Numbered from the stretch's first letter, positions 22,398 through 31,001 are shown. The stretch: DNA of 35,812 bases from JACPLA01 sp964602055 (GCA_964602055.1 CAZRPU010000016.1:1-35812); one strand, 5' to 3'. Made by a program: numbers and translations. The notes: generated by a model from the sequence alone, not told the origin.

Positions 22398-23813
22398 TCA
22401 CGACAGAGTTTCATGAAATGAATCCACGAGCCGCGACCGTAATTCCAAGAGACGCTGGCTGATTCCCACTTTATACACATGCGGGTTCTCGAACCGTTTG
22501 TGCTCGGGAGAGAGCGATGCGAGCCTTGCCTGCACCGTTGCGGCCGAGTCCTTAATCGTCCAGACACTTGTTCTCTTCCCCGCATCCATCACGCTTATGA
22601 GCATTGGTTCCGATCTCAATCCCTTGACGGTGCTTCTGTTCTCGGCGAAATAGGGATGATAAATCCGATCGATCTTCTCTTCCTCCATGAGCGAGATGCC
22701 GTCGGCGTAGAACAAGCCTTCTTTCTCATAGTATCGTGTCACATTCTTCCTTCCCGGCAACGTGATCTTGGCAAAATTCTCCGAAAACTTCAGCCGTGGT
22801 TTTCCGCGATATTCGCTCAATTTGTACACGCCATCCAAAGCTGCACTCGATTGTCCGGTAACGAGCCGTGTCCCGACCCCGAAAGCGTCTATCGGGGCGT
22901 TCTGTTCCAAAAGGCTTCTGATGACATATTCGTCGAGTTGATTCGATGCCACAATGCGGACGTAGGGGAGGCCCGCGTCATTCAACATGATTCTTGCATG
23001 CTTGCTGAGGTAGGCAAGGTCACCGCTGTCGAGCCGGATTCCCGCAAGCTTGTGTCCTTGGTGTTCCAGCTCTTTTGCCACGACAATGGCATTGGGAATG
23101 CCGCTCTTGAGCGTGTTGTACGTGTCTACCAGCAGAACACATTTGTCCGGAAAAACCTCGGCGAATTTCCGAAAGGCCGATAACTCATCATCGAAGCTCT
23201 GAATCCAGGAATGAGCCTGGGTACCGGTGACTTCGAGAGAGTACTGCAGGGCCGCATACATGTTCGACGTCGCATCGAATCCACCGATCATGGATGCCTT
23301 GGTAGCCTGGATGCCGCCCAGGCCCTGTGCCCGCCGGAGACCGAAATCGACAACGCGGCGAGTACCTGCGACAGACCGGATTCTGGATGCTTTGGTTGCT
23401 ATCAACGACTCAAAATTCAACACATTGAGGAGAAGCGTTTCGATCAACTGAGTTTCGATAATGTTGCCATCGACGCGAACGACGGGCTCGAGGGGAAAAA
23501 CGATATCTCCCTCCCGAACGGCGTGGATATTCCCCTGAAACCGGAATCCCCTCAGGAACCCGAGAAAAGCCTTGTCGAGCCCAACGCTCTCGAGAAATGC
23601 GATGTCCTCATCTTCAAACCGAAATTGGCCGAGTGCATCGAGCAGGTCATCCAGGCCGGCGAAGACCACATAGCCCCCGTTGAACGGATTCTCCCTGAAA
23701 AAATAATCAAAGCTCGCGGGCACATCCTTCATTCCCGAGAGAAAGAAAGCCTGAGCCATGGTAAACTCGTAGAAGTCGCTGTAAAGGCCCGTATGACTCT
23801 TCAGCAGGTTCAC
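22398..23813 (-). CDS. pncB: Nicotinate phosphoribosyltransferase
   Basis: Makes nicotinate mononucleotide from nicotinate, PRPP and ATP, the step after PncA. The 471-residue protein begins with the substrate-loop region GLYSDFYEFTMAQAFF and contains FGLRRAQGLGG, a histidine region GTQAHSWIQSF (probable phosphorylated His), VLLVDTYNTLKSG and GIRLDSGDLAYLS plus FGVGTRLVTG. The start is GTG at 23813, three bases after the yraN stop, implying coupled translation. Length and motifs are normal. Confidence 0.97.
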   Translation of the reverse strand: MNLLKSHTGLYSDFYEFTMAQAFFLSGMKDVPASFDYFFRENPFNGGYVVFAGLDDLLDALGQFRFEDEDIAFLESVGLDKAFLGFLRGFRFQGNIHAVREGDIVFPLEPVVRVDGNIIETQLIETLLLNVLNFESLIATKASRIRSVAGTRRVVDFGLRRAQGLGGIQATKASMIGGFDATSNMYAALQYSLEVTGTQAHSWIQSFDDELSAFRKFAEVFPDKCVLLVDTYNTLKSGIPNAIVVAKELEHQGHKLAGIRLDSGDLAYLSKHARIMLNDAGLPYVRIVASNQLDEYVIRSLLEQNAPIDAFGVGTRLVTGQSSAALDGVYKLSEYRGKPRLKFSENFAKITLPGRKNVTRYYEKEGLFYADGISLMEEEKIDRIYHPYFAENRSTVKGLRSEPMLISVMDAGKRTSVWTIKDSAATVQARLASLSPEHKRFENPHVYKVGISQRLLELRSRLVDSFHETLS

Positions 23814-23816
23814 GGC

Positions 23817-24188
23817 TCAGAAAGCGTCCTTGAGATGTTCCACAATACGCGTCCCTTCTTTTTTGCGCACAGTGACAATATCGAAACGATAGATTGTATC
23901 GTCAAGATGAAACTCCTGACAATATCCTTCTGCAAGTTTTCGCAGCTGCTCCTGCTTCGACTCCGTCACCGATTCTTCAGGGTTCCCAAAAACATCAGAC
24001 GATCTTGTTTTCACCTCGACGAAGACGAGCTCATTGCCATCGGCGCACACAAGGTCGATTTCCCCCCGGTCATACCGGTAGTTGCGCATGATAATTTTCA
24101 GGCCCTGATGAGCAAGATATTCCGCAGCCAGCTGCTCCCCTTCGCGTCCGGTGGACCTGTTCTTTTGCGCATTGTGCACGGCATTCAT
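23817..24188 (-). CDS. YraN/UPF0102-family predicted endonuclease-fold protein
   Basis: A 123-residue protein of the UPF0102 (YraN) family, a Holliday-junction-resolvase-like restriction-endonuclease fold. Visible motifs are GREGEQLAAEYLAHQGLKI, the acidic site YDRGEIDLVCADGNELVFVEVK (E and D of GEIDL, and E-V-K) and a final YRFDIV. The longer in-frame start at 24281 lies inside rnhB; ATG 24188, 14 bases after the rnhB stop, gives the normal family length. The pairing rnhB-yraN is common across bacteria, which supports a nucleic-acid-processing role, though the biochemical role is unproven. Confidence 0.92.
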   Translation of the reverse strand: MNAVHNAQKNRSTGREGEQLAAEYLAHQGLKIIMRNYRYDRGEIDLVCADGNELVFVEVKTRSSDVFGNPEESVTESKQEQLRKLAEGYCQEFHLDDTIYRFDIVTVRKKEGTRIVEHLKDAF

Positions 24189-24202
24189 GTTGGCGGTCAC
24201 GA

Positions 24203-24841
24203 CTACGACAATCCTTCGAAAAGATCCGGTTCCGGTTCGATCAAATACGCCGGCTTGAAACTGCGGCGGTGAATCTCGCACATGCCAAGACTTTTTATTG
24301 CATCGAGGTGTTCCTTTGTGGCGTATCCCTTGTGTTGCGAGAATCCGTACCCCGGGTATTGTTCATCATACTGCAGCATCAGCCTATCCCTGGTCACTTT
24401 CGCCACAATGGAAGCGGCAGCGATGGAAAAACACTTCGCATCGCCGTCAATAATATTTTCGTATTTCATTGTCTCATGCCGGAACGAATTGCCGTCGGCC
24501 AGGATAATGTCGGGCTTCACGGTCATCGCTTCGACGGCCTGCCGCATTGCAAGAACGGATGCCTGGAGAATATTCAGGCGGTCGATTGTCGCCGCATCAA
24601 CCACGCTGATGCCCATGCCGACGGCCATTTTACGGATCTCTTCAAACAATCCTTCGCGCTTCTGTTCTGACAATTTCTTCGAGTCGTCAACCTCTTCGAT
24701 CATCTCTCCGGAGCGAAAGATGACTGAAGCGGCCACCACAGGACCCGCCAGGGGCCCTCGCCCCGCTTCGTCCACACCCGCGACATGGATCATTCCCCGA
24801 TCCCAGAAGAATTGTTCGACTTCGAGCATTGGCAGGATCAT
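24203..24841 (-). CDS. rnhB: Ribonuclease HII
   Basis: Cleaves the RNA strand of RNA-DNA hybrids and single ribonucleotides in DNA. The 212-residue protein has the first acidic pair D24-E25 in GVDEAGRGPLAGPVVAA, then DSKKLS, the aspartate in ILADGN, and a family segment IAAASIVAKVTRDRLM, followed by GYGFSQHKGYAT and HRRSF. ATG 24841 overlaps the UbiA stop as ATGA, so translation is coupled. Confidence 0.97.
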   Translation of the reverse strand: MILPMLEVEQFFWDRGMIHVAGVDEAGRGPLAGPVVAASVIFRSGEMIEEVDDSKKLSEQKREGLFEEIRKMAVGMGISVVDAATIDRLNILQASVLAMRQAVEAMTVKPDIILADGNSFRHETMKYENIIDGDAKCFSIAAASIVAKVTRDRLMLQYDEQYPGYGFSQHKGYATKEHLDAIKSLGMCEIHRRSFKPAYLIEPEPDLFEGLS

Positions 24842-25677
24842 TCCGAGCCCAGATAAATTGCAGCCAGACCGACAACCATGCTGAGTTTCAGGACGAAGCT
24901 CACCCGGCCGAGGTTTCCGGGTTTTGAATCACTCCACATCGAGCCTATCGAAAACAACACCATTGCGTCAACAACGGCAACCAAAAGAAGATAGAGCTTC
25001 CCGTACATTCCCCATTGGTAGACAACGATTGTCGCAGCAATGAGGAGGAGAAGGATGCCCGAGGCAAGGAACAGCGACTTCCGCGGGCCGAACCGAACGG
25101 GGAAGGTGCGGGCATTTCCTCCCAGGTCTCCCTCGATATCTTGAACGTCCTTGATAATTTCGCGTCCGAGGTTGATGAGGAATGCAAAGACCGCCGGTAC
25201 GACCGAATGTTCGGGGTGTCCTGCGGCCACTGCGCCGTAGACAAGCGCAAGGGCAGTCATCAGAGAGACCGTCAGGTTTCCCCAGAGTACGGTTTTCTTG
25301 AGTCGAGCGCTGTACCAATACAAGACAACCGTTGCAACCAGCGCGATGAAGAGCGCGAGAGAATGTAGAAAAAGATTGAGGGAAATTCCAATTATCGAAA
25401 GAATGAACCACTGAAGGTAGGCCCATTCGGGAGAGACGGCATTACGCGCCAGAGGCCGCGTCGGTTTGTTGATGCGATCGATTTCGACGTCGAAATAGTC
25501 GTTGATCGTGTTTGCGGCTCCTCCGATACATCCGCCGACGAGCGACGCAACAAGAACAACGGTGACGCTGGGAGCTTCTTCGGAAGAAAGAATCGCAGCT
25601 GCAGCAATGACCAGCATCATCACCGCGACGTTGAACGGACGCACAAGCTGTATGGAAGCTGTTACTCTAGAACTCAT
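24838..25677 (-). CDS. UbiA-family prenyltransferase, DGGGP-synthase-like
   Basis: A 279-residue integral membrane prenyltransferase with about eight or nine helices. The first Asp-rich motif is NDYFDVEIDRINKPTRP (about residues 58-74) and the second is DVQDIEGDLGGNARTFP (about 178-194), both binding Mg-diphosphate of the prenyl donor. The start SIQLVRPFN and overall pattern most resemble geranylgeranylglycerol-phosphate geranylgeranyltransferases, the archaeal ether-lipid step also seen in some FCB-group bacteria, but menaquinone- or haem-type UbiA cannot be excluded without a tree. Its start overlaps the 3' end of the Omp85 gene by 11 bases and its stop overlaps rnhB by 4. Confidence 0.85.
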   Translation of the reverse strand: MSSRVTASIQLVRPFNVAVMMLVIAAAAILSSEEAPSVTVVLVASLVGGCIGGAANTINDYFDVEIDRINKPTRPLARNAVSPEWAYLQWFILSIIGISLNLFLHSLALFIALVATVVLYWYSARLKKTVLWGNLTVSLMTALALVYGAVAAGHPEHSVVPAVFAFLINLGREIIKDVQDIEGDLGGNARTFPVRFGPRKSLFLASGILLLLIAATIVVYQWGMYGKLYLLLVAVVDAMVLFSIGSMWSDSKPGNLGRVSFVLKLSMVVGLAAIYLGSE

Positions 25678-27418
25678 TGATCAGAAGGAAATGAAGTTTT
25701 GCGGTACGGAAGGTATCGCCTTCCCCCACACCAACGCTGAAGCCGATTGTCCCCACGCCGGAATCGACATGAGCGCCGACGCCATACCCCACCTTGAATG
25801 ACTCGGCCCCCACGAGCCCGGCGATCGGCCGATCGTCAAGGGAGATGTAGGCGGCGTCGATGAAGCCAAAAAGCCTTGAACGCTCACCCGAGAGGAACCG
25901 ATACTCTGCATTCGACCATACAACCCTTGAACAGAGGAATTGGGATTCTCTGTATCCCCGAAGAGTAGCGGTCCCGCCAATATGGAACAGGTCGCCCTGT
26001 TCCAGCGAAGACAAACGCACATCTCTGCCATGGAGCGAAAGAGCGAGAATCTGCCTTTCGACAACGGGAATGTAGGACTCGAGGTCGAATTGCCATTTCC
26101 TCAACTCTTCTGCACCCTTCTTCGAAGCCGATTTTTTCCCGAGTTCATACGCAGCGGCATACAGAACACCGTCTGTTGGATTCGCCGGATGATCGCGTGT
26201 ATCATACCGCATGGATACGCCCAGCGTCGATGTTTCGCTGCCGCTGACCGGGTTGGCGGCGCGAGGGGAGGGGAATACCGATGTTTGTTCCGCGGAAAGA
26301 CCTATCGAAAAATCATCGGCGAGCTGATACTGCGCATCAAGACCATAGGACCGCCGAACGTACGTCGAATCCTGCTTGCGCTGCCGGAACACTCCTGTTG
26401 CATTGAGCGGAATCGACGCAATCCATGGCTCCCGATACCTCAGGGCAAGATCCTGCGTCGACCTGTTTTCCCGTGTCCACCGCGTGGAGAGCGAGCGCGC
26501 CGTGCCAAAGAGGTTTCCGAACTGAAGGTCTACAAGTCCTGTCGCATATCCCTTTTCTTTTCCTGCCGCCGGGACATATCCAAGAATCCCATCAAAACGA
26601 TTCTGATTCCCTTCTTTGACGCGCAGGAGGACTCCTCCTGCACCTTGCTTGGTGCTGTAGAACTCAGGAATGGACACTGCGTCAAAAAGGCCCATACGTT
26701 CGAGTCTGCGTTTTACCGTCAGAGCCCATGCATCGGTAAAGACCGTGTTGCTGCGCAGTCGTACTTCCCGCACAATAACGGATTCCCTCGTGCGCGCGTT
26801 TCCCTCCACTTGCACCTCACTCACTTCTGTTTTCTCTCCTTGTTCGAGCACGATGTCTATTTGCGCAGAATCGACCTCAGGGCCCGGATGAAAAGAGATC
26901 TGCTCCACGCGGGCGGAAGCGAAGGGGTATCCTTCTCTCTCGCTGCTCTTCAGAATGCGTCGGATGAATTCCTCAACCAGCAGCGGGTGAAACGTCTGGC
27001 CCGATTCAAGGCCGGCGACCGCGGACACATGATCGACCCCCTCCAGAACACGAACAGTTCCTACCACAACCCTCTTCCCTTCCCTCACTTCGACCGTCAC
27101 ATCGACCCAAGAACTGTCCGAAGCGTACTTGAGGACTGGTTGAGCGGAACAAAAGACGTATCCTTCTTTGCCATAGACAACGAGCATCGCTTCGATATCC
27201 CTCTGCAGCACGGAGAGATCGAGGGGCTCGCTTGTCGAAGTGGTGAAACGCCCGCGCAGGTCATTTGTCGAAAGGAGAGAAACGCCTGAAAAAGACAAAG
27301 ACTTGACTCCGGGGCCGGTTTGCGCCAAGACCGGGCCCGCAGCCATGAGGAGAAATGCAAAAAAAAGAAAGCCAGGTGACCCAAGGCCAGTCCTGGCTTT
27401 CCAAGATCGTGCGTTCAT
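25667..27418 (-). CDS. Omp85/BamA-superfamily outer-membrane protein with POTRA repeats
   Basis: A 583-residue outer-membrane protein. A signal peptide (residues 1-32, hydrophobic GFLFFAFLLMAAGPVLA) precedes about three POTRA-like domains (about 37-105, 113-190, 195-272; the last with VSEVQVEGNARTRESVI). A C-terminal beta barrel from about residue 285 includes the Omp85 loop-6 motif LRGYRESQF near 495 and closes on a terminal phenylalanine (LLINEF), as expected for Bam-dependent insertion. It is shorter than BamA and closer in size to TamA/ShlB-type members. It starts 5 bases after the GWxTD gene stop without a visible ribosome binding site. The signal-peptide codons contain a terminator-like hairpin. 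Confidence 0.9.
   Translation of the reverse strand: MNARSWKARTGLGSPGFLFFAFLLMAAGPVLAQTGPGVKSLSFSGVSLLSTNDLRGRFTTSTSEPLDLSVLQRDIEAMLVVYGKEGYVFCSAQPVLKYASDSSWVDVTVEVREGKRVVVGTVRVLEGVDHVSAVAGLESGQTFHPLLVEEFIRRILKSSEREGYPFASARVEQISFHPGPEVDSAQIDIVLEQGEKTEVSEVQVEGNARTRESVIVREVRLRSNTVFTDAWALTVKRRLERMGLFDAVSIPEFYSTKQGAGGVLLRVKEGNQNRFDGILGYVPAAGKEKGYATGLVDLQFGNLFGTARSLSTRWTRENRSTQDLALRYREPWIASIPLNATGVFRQRKQDSTYVRRSYGLDAQYQLADDFSIGLSAEQTSVFPSPRAANPVSGSETSTLGVSMRYDTRDHPANPTDGVLYAAAYELGKKSASKKGAEELRKWQFDLESYIPVVERQILALSLHGRDVRLSSLEQGDLFHIGGTATLRGYRESQFLCSRVVWSNAEYRFLSGERSRLFGFIDAAYISLDDRPIAGLVGAESFKVGYGVGAHVDSGVGTIGFSVGVGEGDTFRTAKLHFLLINEF
27359..27400 (-). terminator. Terminator-like hairpin inside the 5' coding region of the Omp85 gene
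   Basis: On the minus strand AAAGCCAGG (complement of 27392-27400) and CCTGGCTTT (complement of 27368-27376) form a perfect 9-bp stem around a 15-base loop, followed by C and eight T residues (27359-27366). It has the form of an intrinsic terminator but lies at codons 7-20 of the Omp85 frame, where the T run encodes part of the signal peptide. It may act as a polarity or attenuation site that needs active translation to be read through. Coincidence from signal-peptide codon content is possible. Confidence 0.45.
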
Positions 27419-27423
27419 GAGAA

Positions 27424-28710
27424 TCAGCGGATTCGTCCCCAGAGGTCCGTTGTGGGGTAGCGGAGTCTGTAATCGCCAAACCCTGTTTCATCGACAAAAA
27501 CAAACTGACGTTCCAGCGAATAATAGTACCATACTTCGAAAGGTTTGCTTCCCGTGTCGAAGGGATGACGTTCAATGTTCTCGGGAGCCCCAAAACGAAT
27601 AAACACCATCCCCATATCCGTTCTCCAGCCTTCGGTGAAATGGCCGAAATTCTTGTTGGCGTACTCCACACGCTGGTAGTACTCTTCCATGAGCTCATTG
27701 CGCGCGGTCGAAGGATCGGGATCCCGTTTTGTCCAGAATTCGAGAAACCTCTCTTTTCGAATCTCGTCTGTTTCCGAGTCCCGGAGCCGCTCGTATTCGG
27801 ATGGCTGTGCGATATATCTCAGCTGGTCAACGGCTTTCCGGAGATCGGTAACGGAGAATGGAATGTCGGTCCACCGCACGGCAAATGTCCGCGAAGTTGA
27901 CGCTCCGGATCCTGTCGTACCCGGCCGGGTCGCTTCAACCGTAACGATGTACGTCCCCACGGGAACCGACAGGCTATCGATCTTCATGAACGCCTGCGTC
28001 CGTGTTCCCGAAACGTGTTGCTCAAGCGACGATTCCCACAGTTGATCCTTTTCCTCGTTGTAGACCTTCGCCGTCAATGCCACGATTCCCGCCGTCGTAT
28101 CGTAGACCTCGAAGAAAAGGAAGAATCCCTTTCCCTCCGCGCCGACATTCCCTGAAATATTCGGCACGATTTTCGTTTTTCCATCGCTTGTCGTCGTCAA
28201 CCGCGATACCAGCATGATGTCGCTCAGGCTCATCGAGCCGCGGCGGTAGGCACTGACCGGAAGGGCCCGAACTGTCTTCCCGCTGACACGAGATTCCTGG
28301 TCCTTCAGGGTTACCGATATTTGGTAGTTGCCGGGATCGACTTCGAGCGATTGATGGGAGAGGCTGTAGAGTCTTTTGGAGAGAGTTTGTTCAAATTCCT
28401 GCACACGAACGTCAACACTCCACGAACGGTCCTGCAGAAGCTTTTTGTCAGCACTCGAGATGATCAGCGCTACATCATAGCGAGCGACAAATTGGTCACC
28501 TTCCTTGGAAAAACGGAGCTCGTGATAGGGAATCTGGACGTAGAAATCAATTCTGGATTTGTTCGCCTGCTCCGACGCGTAGCTCATGGCATCGAAGAAG
28601 AAGCTCGGTGCGAATACGGCTTCTCCTCTCCGCGAGTCCTGGGCATGAGCGGATCCCGCACCTGCCGCCAAAACTGCGCCTAGTACCACCAACTTCATCC
28701 GGTTCTTCAT
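27424..28710 (-). CDS. GWxTD-domain exported protein
   Basis: A 428-residue exported protein with signal peptide (KLVVLGAVLAAGAGSAHAQ, cleavage after AHA). The N-terminal two thirds are beta-strand rich (DFYVQIPYHELRF, VDPGNYQISVTLKD, VPVGTYIVTVEA), resembling tandem Ig/FN3-like modules. The C-terminal domain carries the name-giving motif GWRTDMG near 365, preceded by YYQRVEYANKNF and followed by VFIRFGAPENIERHPF and FEVWYYYSLERQFVF. This family is common in FCB-group bacteria and has no known biochemical function. It lies 18 bases after rimO and 5 bases before the Omp85 gene, which suggests the two act together at the outer membrane. Confidence 0.88.
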   Translation of the reverse strand: MKNRMKLVVLGAVLAAGAGSAHAQDSRRGEAVFAPSFFFDAMSYASEQANKSRIDFYVQIPYHELRFSKEGDQFVARYDVALIISSADKKLLQDRSWSVDVRVQEFEQTLSKRLYSLSHQSLEVDPGNYQISVTLKDQESRVSGKTVRALPVSAYRRGSMSLSDIMLVSRLTTTSDGKTKIVPNISGNVGAEGKGFFLFFEVYDTTAGIVALTAKVYNEEKDQLWESSLEQHVSGTRTQAFMKIDSLSVPVGTYIVTVEATRPGTTGSGASTSRTFAVRWTDIPFSVTDLRKAVDQLRYIAQPSEYERLRDSETDEIRKERFLEFWTKRDPDPSTARNELMEEYYQRVEYANKNFGHFTEGWRTDMGMVFIRFGAPENIERHPFDTGSKPFEVWYYYSLERQFVFVDETGFGDYRLRYPTTDLWGRIR

Positions 28711-28728
28711 GACCCTTTCTCCTCCTCA

Positions 28729-30033
28729 TCACTGAGGAACAGGTGAAACAGACTTCGCGTAGAGGTCATATTCTACTGCATCAACAATCTCCACCGTGGA
28801 AAAGTTGCCGACTTCCATTGATCCGTCGTCGTTCACATACACTTCCTGGTCAATTTCGGGCGCATCCCACTCCGTTCTTCCGACGGCGTAGGCATCTTCC
28901 TTGCGATCGATAAGAACACGTACGGTTGATCCGATGAGGTCTTCATTGCGGTCACGGGAAATGCCGCTCTGGAGCTCCATCAGAAGGCGGAGCCGCTCCT
29001 GCTTCACCTTCTCCGGCACCGGATCGCCAAGGGCTTCAGCTGCGGTACCTTCCTCCTGCGAGTAGGTAAACACTCCGACACGGTGAAATTTCGTTTCTTT
29101 CACAAAATCATAGAGTTGGGCGAAATCTTCCTCGCTCTCATTCGGATAACCGACGATGAATGTGGTCCGGATGGCGACCGAAGGGATCGTTTCCCGGATC
29201 TCTGCCAGCAGTTCCCTGGTGGCAGTATTACCCATCCCCCTGCGCATTGAAGTCAGAACCTTGTCCGAGGCGTGCTGCAGGGGCAAATCGATGTATTTGC
29301 AGACAGACGGTATGTCTCGCATGACCGGGAGAACATCCCGGGGAAATCCCGAGGGATAGGCATACATCAACCGGAGCCATTCAATGCCGTTGACGTTCCC
29401 GAGTACTTCCAGTAGCTCAGCCAGGCGCCGTTCGCGATACAAATCGAGGCCGTAATAAGTCGTGTCCTGACCGATGAGAACAAGTTCTTTCACTCCTTGG
29501 CGAGCCAGGGAGCTTGCCTCCGAGACAACCTCCTCGAAAGGCTTTGTCCGGTGGGTCCCCCTCATAAGAGGAATGGCGCAAAAGGAGCAGGGCCGATCGC
29601 ATCCCTCAGATATCTTGAGATAGGCAAAATGTCCGGGGGTCGTGAGGAGTCGTTCCCCCAGGAGTTCTTTTCGATAATCGGCCCCCAAGGTGTTTACCAC
29701 ATTCTTCAGTTCGTTCGAGCCGAAGAAAGCATCTACTTCAGGAAGGTCCGCTTTCAACTCCTGCCGATACCGCTCCGACAAACAACCCATGACAACGATT
29801 TTCTTGAGTTTTCCGCCCCTCTTCCTTTCGGCCGCTTCGACAATGGCATCAATTGATTCCTGCTTGGCTGCGTCGATGAACCCGCAGGTATTAATCACCG
29901 CGATTTCCGCATCGTCAACATTATCCACGATATCAGCGTTGCTGAGCCTGAGCTGACCCAATAACTGTTCACTGTCCACAATATTCTTCGAGCAACCCAG
30001 TGTCACAACGCTGATTTTCGGATTCTTTTCCAG
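28729..30033 (-). CDS. rimO: Ribosomal protein S12 methylthiotransferase RimO
   Basis: Radical-SAM methylthiotransferase that modifies an aspartate of ribosomal protein S12. Domains: N-terminal UPF0004 (VTLGCSKNIVDSEQ, INTCGFIDAAKQES, VVMGCLSERY), the radical-SAM core with C-x3-C-x2-C in CDRPCSFCAIP, and a C-terminal TRAM domain from about 370. The first conventional start is GTG 30006, but that would remove most of the first strand (KISVV) present in all RimO proteins. CTG 30033 lies 5 bases after a strong GGAGG and gives the expected N-terminus, 434 residues in total, so I infer a CTG start. It is 17 bases after cdsA. Confidence 0.95.
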   Translation of the reverse strand: MEKNPKISVVTLGCSKNIVDSEQLLGQLRLSNADIVDNVDDAEIAVINTCGFIDAAKQESIDAIVEAAERKRGGKLKKIVVMGCLSERYRQELKADLPEVDAFFGSNELKNVVNTLGADYRKELLGERLLTTPGHFAYLKISEGCDRPCSFCAIPLMRGTHRTKPFEEVVSEASSLARQGVKELVLIGQDTTYYGLDLYRERRLAELLEVLGNVNGIEWLRLMYAYPSGFPRDVLPVMRDIPSVCKYIDLPLQHASDKVLTSMRRGMGNTATRELLAEIRETIPSVAIRTTFIVGYPNESEEDFAQLYDFVKETKFHRVGVFTYSQEEGTAAEALGDPVPEKVKQERLRLLMELQSGISRDRNEDLIGSTVRVLIDRKEDAYAVGRTEWDAPEIDQEVYVNDDGSMEVGNFSTVEIVDAVEYDLYAKSVSPVPQ

Positions 30034-30037
30034 AAAA

Positions 30038-30044
30038 CCCTCCG
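30038..30044 (-). promoter_or_regulatory. Strong ribosome binding site placed for a CTG start in rimO
   Basis: CGGAGGG (complement of 30038-30044) is the best Shine-Dalgarno match in this part of the operon. It sits 5 bases, counted from GGAGG, before CTG 30033 but about 32 bases before GTG 30006, so it argues against the GTG as the start. Confidence 0.6.
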
Positions 30045-30050
30045 TCCTTC

Positions 30051-31001
30051 CTATGAGAGCACAATAAAATCAATGTAAAGATACACAATCGGTGCCACAA
30101 AAACCAAGCTGTCAAAACGATCGTAGACGCCACCGTGACCCGGTATGAGCGATGATGAATCTTTGACCCCTGCATCGCGCTTGAATCGCGATTCCACCAA
30201 ATCACCCATCTGACCAAAGACCCCGATCAGGATTCCCAGAACGAAAGCATGCGAGACGGTAAGATACCCGAGAAACATTTTCTGGGCGATCGCCATGGTC
30301 ATGACCGCTCCCAGCAAACCCGCAGCCGCCCCTTCCCAGGTTTTCCCGGGACTTACGCGCGCAAACAGTTTATGCTTTCCCCACGCGCTTCCGACAAAGT
30401 ATGCCGCAGTATCACAGATCCAAATGGAGAGGAAAATGGCAAGAATAGTCCATCCTCCCCACGAATGAATCTGCGCCATCTGTTCATCCGTTGCGACGGG
30501 CGAACCCAGAAACTGCGCGGCGGGAAAACCGTACGGAAAGAGCTCGCGCAGCCCCGTCAACAAGCCCAACGGAAGCGCTATGACCATTATTCCTGCGAGA
30601 GTCGCAGCAATATTCAGGGATGGGGATTGTGTGGTCCGAAACAGCTCAACAAGAAGAATGACGAGGACAGAGACAACCTGGACCACCAGGAGGAGTTGCA
30701 GCTGTGAAAACATTCGAAGGGGAATTCCCCCGCCAAGGAAAAGCCGGTAGATTTCTATGTGCGATCGCTCGTAGATGAAGACGAAATGGACGAGCAATCC
30801 CGATATGAGGCCCAGGACAACAAGGGGAGAAGCTCCTTTTCTTTTCATCAGCTCATAGAACTCAAATTGTGCCAATGAAGAGATCAACGCCACCATGACA
30901 AAGAAGAAATACGAGCCGGCCATGGCCGCCCAGAGAATGAGCGGAATGGCGACGACGGAAACTGCGACCCGTTTGAAGAGGTTTTCGTAGCGGCCCGGCA
31001 T
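30051..31001 (-). CDS. cdsA: Phosphatidate cytidylyltransferase
   Basis: Makes CDP-diacylglycerol from phosphatidate and CTP, feeding phospholipid synthesis. The 316-residue membrane protein has about eight hydrophobic segments and the full CdsA signature near the C-terminus: DLVESRFKRDAGVKDSS followed by LIPGHGGVYDRFDSL. The ARVSPGKTWEGAAAGL segment is also typical. The ATG at 31001 overlaps the preceding stop (TAATG), so translation is coupled to the zinc-ribbon protein. Confidence 0.97.
   Translation of the reverse strand: MPGRYENLFKRVAVSVVAIPLILWAAMAGSYFFFVMVALISSLAQFEFYELMKRKGASPLVVLGLISGLLVHFVFIYERSHIEIYRLFLGGGIPLRMFSQLQLLLVVQVVSVLVILLVELFRTTQSPSLNIAATLAGIMVIALPLGLLTGLRELFPYGFPAAQFLGSPVATDEQMAQIHSWGGWTILAIFLSIWICDTAAYFVGSAWGKHKLFARVSPGKTWEGAAAGLLGAVMTMAIAQKMFLGYLTVSHAFVLGILIGVFGQMGDLVESRFKRDAGVKDSSSLIPGHGGVYDRFDSLVFVAPIVYLYIDFIVLS

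Noticed and set aside
23211..24272. A 353-codon plus-strand frame across pncB and yraN.
   Set aside because: Antisense to two well-supported genes, no domain or signal.
25940..27289. A 449-codon open frame on the plus strand opposite the Omp85 gene.
   Set aside because: It is the mirror of a real gene with POTRA and barrel features; the product has no recognisable domain and no ribosome binding site.
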